9,848 bases of DNA from Oscillospiraceae bacterium (GTDB taxonomy: Bacteria > Bacillota > Clostridia > Oscillospirales > Acutalibacteraceae), in the NCBI GenBank assembly GCA_902774165.1, contig CACYHJ010000205.1:1-9848 (forward strand), given 5' to 3'. Under the pieces are notes generated by a model, which was not told the DNA's origin, did not search any database, and saw nothing but the letters and a program-made list of their open reading frames with translations. Below are positions 6,258-9,848 of this stretch, in pieces. The first letter of the stretch is position 1. Every line of letters begins with the position of its first letter. Made by a program: the position numbers and the translations under genes.

Positions 6258-7151
6258 TCAAAGCCATTCCTGTTTGCGAGTTGCCCAGGTTTTGGTAAAT
6301 TCTGTACCTTGTACTGCCGATTGATAAGATGGCAGAAGGAATGTCCGAATTGTTTCGAGAACAATATTGAAACTGCTTTCTGTATTTATCTTTTTACAGA
6401 ACGCCGCCCATTTTTTCTGCATAGCAGCATCAGAGGAGAAAGAGAGCATCTGGTCAAATTGTTCAACTGTGAAAGAGCGGTTGCGATTGACAAATGTCTT
6501 TTTCATTGCCTTTGTAAGCGTTTTTCCATCGAAATCGAACTTGTTTGCAAGGTAATATATATCGTAGTAATCCTTCATGCGGCTGGAAAACTCCATAAGC
6601 CCGAGAATGGCATCGAGCTTTTCGGCGACAGTTGTTTCGATAGAATATGTGTTTACAATCGGTGCCGGAAAGTCATTAAGCTGAGTCGGAAGTTTCCGCT
6701 TTTTCGCCCCGGGCACAATAATATCACCGATGCCAAAATCGATCCCGAATGGGGTGCGTGTATTCTTGATTCGCGCAATAATGTCGGCGTGAATACCGGG
6801 ATACTGTTTGTTGACAGAGATCGGCGAAACGTCCTTGATCTCAAATGTGATAAAATCGTTTGTGGTGTCCGCACTGACGATCTCATCGAGGACCGCTCGC
6901 AACTTTTCAGGTGTGTTAGGGAGCTTGCGGAGCATAAAGTCCACATCAACCGTTACACGGCTGTCAAATTCGGTGAGTGCATAGAGAAACAATCCGCCTT
7001 TGAGCACAAAATTGTCAGCATATTCTGATATTTCAAGGCGACGAAGAAACTCCTCTTGGCAGAAAAGCTGCAAACACAGTTGGTTGCTTCTTCCGGTTTC
7101 TTTCGCTTTGTTCCTAAGCTTTGCAAGAACAGATGCACCTTTGTCAGCCAT
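6258..7151 (-). CDS. abiEii: AbiEii-type nucleotidyltransferase toxin
   Basis: This 297-residue protein belongs to the AbiEii/AbiGii toxin family, DNA polymerase beta-like nucleotidyltransferases that act as toxins of type IV toxin-antitoxin systems and can cause abortive phage infection; relatives of the MenT group modify tRNA. The family motifs are in order: KGG (51-53), the metal-binding DVD (69-71) in SRVTVDVDF, a further acidic motif GIDFG (D138), TTVAEKLDAIL (174-183), and RMKDYYDIYYL (191-201) with its Lys and Asp residues. All key residues appear intact. The ATG overlaps the end of abiEi by 8 bases (ATGGCTGA) and has GGAGG nine bases upstream, inside abiEi, so translation is coupled. 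The gene is more AT-rich than its neighbours. Confidence 0.92.
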   Translation of the reverse strand: MADKGASVLAKLRNKAKETGRSNQLCLQLFCQEEFLRRLEISEYADNFVLKGGLFLYALTEFDSRVTVDVDFMLRKLPNTPEKLRAVLDEIVSADTTNDFITFEIKDVSPISVNKQYPGIHADIIARIKNTRTPFGIDFGIGDIIVPGAKKRKLPTQLNDFPAPIVNTYSIETTVAEKLDAILGLMEFSSRMKDYYDIYYLANKFDFDGKTLTKAMKKTFVNRNRSFTVEQFDQMLSFSSDAAMQKKWAAFCKKINTESSFNIVLETIRTFLLPSYQSAVQGTEFTKTWATRKQEWL

Positions 7152-7749
7152 TGAGCAAGACCTCCATAATATCGGTTACTTTTTTATATACTCGAAGTTG
7201 CCTGGCATACTTGCTGAGATTGGCAAGGTTCTTTTCTTTGTCGTTCGCATAATTGTTTACCGCTTTTGCAAATAGCTCGTTATCAAGTTTTGTTCGATAT
7301 TTGAAACAATCGCAAATCGTGCGTTCTTTGTCATATATGGGGAGCGTCGTTCCGTCAAAATCTGCTTTCGTTTTACCGAGTTCAAAAACGTCCGGCTGGA
7401 TATAATACACTCTGAACGGAATAACTGCAACTTTCAGTTTCGCCTGAGAAACGGCACGGGGAACGGCAACGGACCATTCGCGGGGTGCGAAATCGGTATA
7501 ACCGTAATAGAAAAGCGCAGATTCAACACAGACAATTCCCTCCGGGATAAGACGGGATAGATACTCCGCCTCTGAAATATCATTATTACCTGCAAGCTGA
7601 TAAAACCCGTGGCGAATGCGCTCAAGCACTCCGTCGGTCACGAGTTTCCCTATGTCGGATCTATAAAGTCCGGCAGTAAGAAACTCGGAGGTTTCTGCTA
7701 TTCCACCGGATTCGTTTATGACTTTTTTGGCGATTTCATTTTTTGTCAT
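7144..7749 (-). CDS. abiEi: AbiEi-type antitoxin / transcriptional repressor
   Basis: This 201-residue protein is the antitoxin partner of AbiEii. Residues about 5-60 (KKVINESGGIAETSEFLTAG... DIGKLV... GFYQLAG) form the N-terminal winged-helix DNA-binding domain of the family. The rest is the C-terminal antitoxin domain, with VCVESALFYYG and YDKERTICDCFKYR as typical stretches. In studied systems AbiEi neutralises the toxin without stable binding and represses its own promoter by binding repeats there. Here a perfect CAAAC-T-GTTTG palindrome (7780-7790) lies near the start site of its promoter. It is the first gene of a two-gene operon, with the length usual for short AbiEi proteins. A dead N-terminal copy lies at 5718-5895. 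Confidence 0.92.
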   Translation of the reverse strand: MTKNEIAKKVINESGGIAETSEFLTAGLYRSDIGKLVTDGVLERIRHGFYQLAGNNDISEAEYLSRLIPEGIVCVESALFYYGYTDFAPREWSVAVPRAVSQAKLKVAVIPFRVYYIQPDVFELGKTKADFDGTTLPIYDKERTICDCFKYRTKLDNELFAKAVNNYANDKEKNLANLSKYARQLRVYKKVTDIMEVLLNG

Positions 7750-7779
7750 TGCGCTATCACTTTCTTCTTACAGATTCAG

Positions 7780-7827
7780 CAAACTGTTTGACGATAATAG
7801 TATGTCACAAAGCAGGAAAATAATCAA
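7780..7827 (-). promoter_or_regulatory. abiE promoter with candidate AbiEi operator
   Basis: On the minus strand TTGATT (7822-7827), a 17-base spacer and CATACT (7799-7804) form the promoter, with initiation near 7792. Over the start site lies the palindrome CAAACTGTTTG (7780-7790), adjoining TTGACGATAAT (7788-7798). The latter is conserved at the relict promoter, but the palindrome's left arm is altered there. This placement fits an autorepression site. Between this promoter and the integrase terminator (7828-7962) I see no gene or clear signal. Confidence 0.6.
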
Positions 7828-7962
7828 GACTTTTTTCTTGCAAATTATCGAATTTATAAGAAGCAGCGGAGTCAAAGCCCTGCTGTCTGTCGGTGATATT
7901 CGTTTGCTGTCAAATCAACGGATATTACAATAATCAGGGTATTCAGTGTATTCCCGTTTTTG

Positions 7963-8005
7963 AAAAAAACGCCGGTACCTGCTGCCGTTTTGCTGCAGGT
8001 ACCGG
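7963..8005 (-). terminator. Integrase terminator
   Basis: The arms CCGGTACCTGC (7972-7982) and GCAGGTACCGG (7995-8005) pair perfectly over 11 bp around a 12-base loop. On the minus strand the stem is followed by GCG and a run of seven T's (complement of A's at 7963-7969). It lies 10 bases past the integrase stop codon. The corresponding region of the relict copy (about 6009-6040) has lost the hairpin. Confidence 0.88.
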
Positions 8006-8015
8006 TATTCTTTGT

Positions 8016-9485
8016 TTATTGCGGCGCAGATTCTGCTCCGTCCGCTTCGGCTTTCAGCCGGGCTTTGTCTTCCCTGATCTTCGCCTTGACTTCCTCGATC
8101 ATTTTTGCGAGCAGGGTCTCGCATTCCTCCCTTGTCTTTGCGTAGACGTTGTGCGATTCGCGTTTTCCGTATGCGTTGGTCGGCGTGTATCTCCCTTCAA
8201 ACAAGTGGTCGTTGATCTCGTTGATCCCGCCGGTGCCGGACTTGCGGATCTTGCCTTTATACGGCTGAAACGGGGCTGTTTCAGCCGTTTTCTGCTGTTC
8301 CCCGGGAATTTCCTCCGCCGGCTTTTCTTCCTCCCGGAACGCCTCAGAACCGCCGAAACTCCGCCCGATCTTCTCCGCCGCGGCGCGCTGCATGCCGGTC
8401 GTGATATGGCTGTAGATATCGACCGTCGTCGCGGACGAGACGTGCCCGATGATCATGGAGAGCGTTTTGATATCCATCCCGTGCTCCAGCGCCGTGGTCG
8501 CGAACGTGTGCCGCAGATCGTGGAACCGCACGTTTTTGCACTGTGCTCTTTTGAGCACTTTTTTCATTTTACCGTAAATGCTCTGCGGATTGCACGGCAT
8601 CCCCTCGCTGACCGGCGAGGGGAAGATCCATTCCGAATCCGTGTTCTCTTTCTGCTCCCGCAGCACGTTCAGCACCGCCGGCGGCAGGATCAGCATCCGG
8701 TCACCCGATTTCGTTTTCGGCGCCGAGATCTGAGTTTTCCCGTCGATATAAATCGCCTGACGGCAGACGTGAAGCTCTCCCGTGCGGAAATTCAGGTCCT
8801 CCCAGCGCAGGGCGCAGAGCTCGCCCCTGCGCATCCCCGTGGCGAGCTCCGTGACGGCAATCGCATAGAAATTATCTTCCTTTGCCTGGATCAGGAACCG
8901 CCGCATCTCCTCGTGCGTGAGCACTTTCATCTCGGCGGTCTTTTTCGGCGGCAGCCTGCAGCCGATCGCGGGATTCGAGCCGATCAGTCCTTCCTCTACC
9001 GCTTTCTGCAGCGCCGACCTGCAGGTGGCGTGGCACGAACGGACCATCCGGTCGGAAAGCCCCGGGCCGTAGTTCTCCGTGCGGATGAGCCGTCCGTTTT
9101 TCTTCAGATCCGCATAGAATATCTGCAGGTCGCTTTTCTTCAGTTTATTCAGCGGGATCGCGCCGATCGCCGGAATGATGTGATTGTAGATCCGCTGTCT
9201 GTAGCTGCTCTGCGTCGTGACGCGCAGCGTCGGCGCGGACCACGTCCGGAACCACAGGTCGATCCATTCGCCGAACGGCATGCCCGGCGACGCTTTTCCG
9301 GTGACGATACCGCATTCCGTCTTCAGGTCCTCGAGTTTTTTCTGACATTCCGTCTTTGATTTCGCGGTCACGTTCTTTGTGACCGGTCTGCCGTCCTCAC
9401 CGTAACCGACGACGACTCGCCCTTCCCAGCGGCCGTCCTTGCGCAGACGGAGCGTTCCGTCGCCCGCTTTCCGTTTCTTTGCCAC
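8016..9485 (-). CDS. Tyrosine site-specific integrase with C-terminal arm-domain-like extension
   Basis: This 489-residue tyrosine recombinase catalyses integration and excision of the mobile element, presumably at tRNA-Pro. An AP2-like arm-binding domain (about 8-56) is followed by a SAM-like core-binding domain (about 68-175) and the catalytic domain. The catalytic residues are R219 (ATGMRRGEL), K257 or K259 (PKTKSG), H322 and R325 (FHDLRHTFAT), H348 (IGHVSS) and Y358 (VDIYSH). After the tyrosine come about 130 extra residues: a low-complexity Glu/Pro linker, then a module at about 418-470 (GGINEINDHLFEGR... NVYAKTREECETLL) patterned like the N-terminal arm domain (KDGRWEGR... NVTAKSKTECQKKL). 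The GTG start is chosen because GGAGG lies seven bases upstream, overlapping the previous gene's stop. Confidence 0.94.
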   Translation of the reverse strand: MAKKRKAGDGTLRLRKDGRWEGRVVVGYGEDGRPVTKNVTAKSKTECQKKLEDLKTECGIVTGKASPGMPFGEWIDLWFRTWSAPTLRVTTQSSYRQRIYNHIIPAIGAIPLNKLKKSDLQIFYADLKKNGRLIRTENYGPGLSDRMVRSCHATCRSALQKAVEEGLIGSNPAIGCRLPPKKTAEMKVLTHEEMRRFLIQAKEDNFYAIAVTELATGMRRGELCALRWEDLNFRTGELHVCRQAIYIDGKTQISAPKTKSGDRMLILPPAVLNVLREQKENTDSEWIFPSPVSEGMPCNPQSIYGKMKKVLKRAQCKNVRFHDLRHTFATTALEHGMDIKTLSMIIGHVSSATTVDIYSHITTGMQRAAAEKIGRSFGGSEAFREEEKPAEEIPGEQQKTAETAPFQPYKGKIRKSGTGGINEINDHLFEGRYTPTNAYGKRESHNVYAKTREECETLLAKMIEEVKAKIREDKARLKAEADGAESAPQ

Positions 9486-9488
9486 GGT

Positions 9489-9848
9489 TTAACCTCCCGA
9501 GCCGATCAGCTCGTCCATGAACTCTCCCACGATCGCCGCGGCGTTTTTCTGCATATCGCCCGTGACGTGAGTGTAGGTATCCAGCGTGAAGCTGGCGTTG
9601 GTGTGTCCGAGAATGCCCGACAGCGTTTTCGCGTCTACCCCGCAGGAAAGCGCGTGCGTCGCGAAAGTGTGGCGCAGGTCGTGGAACCGGATATCGGGCA
9701 GATTCGCGCTTTTCAGAATTTCTTTGAGCCGGTGAAGCGCCGCGTTCGGCGACACCGGGATCTCCGGATAAACCGGATTCGGGAAGATCCACTCCGTCAG
9801 CGCCGTTTCTTTCCGTTTTTTCAGCAGATGCAGCGTTCCGGGCGGAAG
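9489..9848 (-). CDS. Second tyrosine integrase, C-terminal part (5' end outside window)
   Basis: The frame is open to the right edge and gives the last 119 residues of another tyrosine recombinase. Visible catalytic residues are H56 and R59 (IRFHDLRHTFAT), H82 (ILGHTN) and Y92 (LDTYTH) of the fragment; the first Arg and the Lys lie outside the window. It ends shortly after the tyrosine region (EFMDELIGSGG) and lacks the long C-terminal extension of its neighbour. The two are clearly homologous but diverged. The stop codon TAA is 3 bases from the next gene's GTG and overlaps that gene's ribosome site, so both integrases are expected on one message with coupled translation. Confidence 0.9.
   Translation of the reverse strand, partial: LPPGTLHLLKKRKETALTEWIFPNPVYPEIPVSPNAALHRLKEILKSANLPDIRFHDLRHTFATHALSCGVDAKTLSGILGHTNASFTLDTYTHVTGDMQKNAAAIVGEFMDELIGSGG

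Noticed and set aside
6222..7028. Plus-strand open frame of 268 codons
   Set aside because: It is antisense to abiEii, which has all its family motifs; the plus-strand product shows none.
7893..9359. Long plus-strand open frame of 488 codons
   Set aside because: It lies antisense to the integrase. Its Arg/Pro/Phe-rich composition is what the reverse of a GC-rich coding frame gives, and it has no family motif.

Overview
The window reads as chromosome of an anaerobic, moderately GC-rich Clostridia-like Firmicute. The signs are GGAGG-type ribosome sites, consensus sigma-A promoters, an oxygen-sensitive glycyl radical enzyme, and integrases of the kind common in gut Clostridia. No species can be named from the sequence alone. 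The left 2 kb looks like ordinary host DNA: the end of a membrane-anchored protein of unknown function (+), convergent with an aldo/keto reductase (-) that has its own promoter.

From about 2.1 kb to the right edge the DNA is a mosaic built at a tRNA-Pro(TGG) gene (2596-2671). To the left of the tRNA are a perfect-consensus promoter, several small repeats, and a diverged 142-bp duplication whose upstream copy ends in a tRNA-Pro cut exactly after the anticodon loop. To the right of the tRNA and its terminator is an operon (-) of a radical-SAM activase and a compact glycyl radical enzyme. The enzyme is split by an apparent one-base deletion. Upstream of that operon lie a dead 5' fragment of abiEi with its promoter intact, the C-terminal stub of an integrase, and a decayed copy of the tRNA-Pro 3' end plus its terminator.

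The same order then repeats in intact form: terminator, abiEii, abiEi, abiEi promoter, integrase terminator, a full tyrosine integrase, and the C-terminal part of a second integrase that runs off the window. The simplest reading is two related integrative elements stacked at one tRNA-Pro locus. The right one carries an AbiE-type (type IV) toxin-antitoxin pair. In the left one the abiE body has been replaced by the glycyl radical operon, which now lies downstream of the relict abiEi promoter. The abiE genes are visibly more AT-rich than the integrases and metabolic genes, consistent with transfer.

The main points to follow are: the parallel two-element layout and possible promoter capture; the unassigned glycyl radical enzyme with an A-C-W-E-F active-site loop; the integrase with a second arm-domain-like module at its C-terminus; and a tRNA-Pro in which the near-universal G19-C56 pair is replaced by A19-U56.
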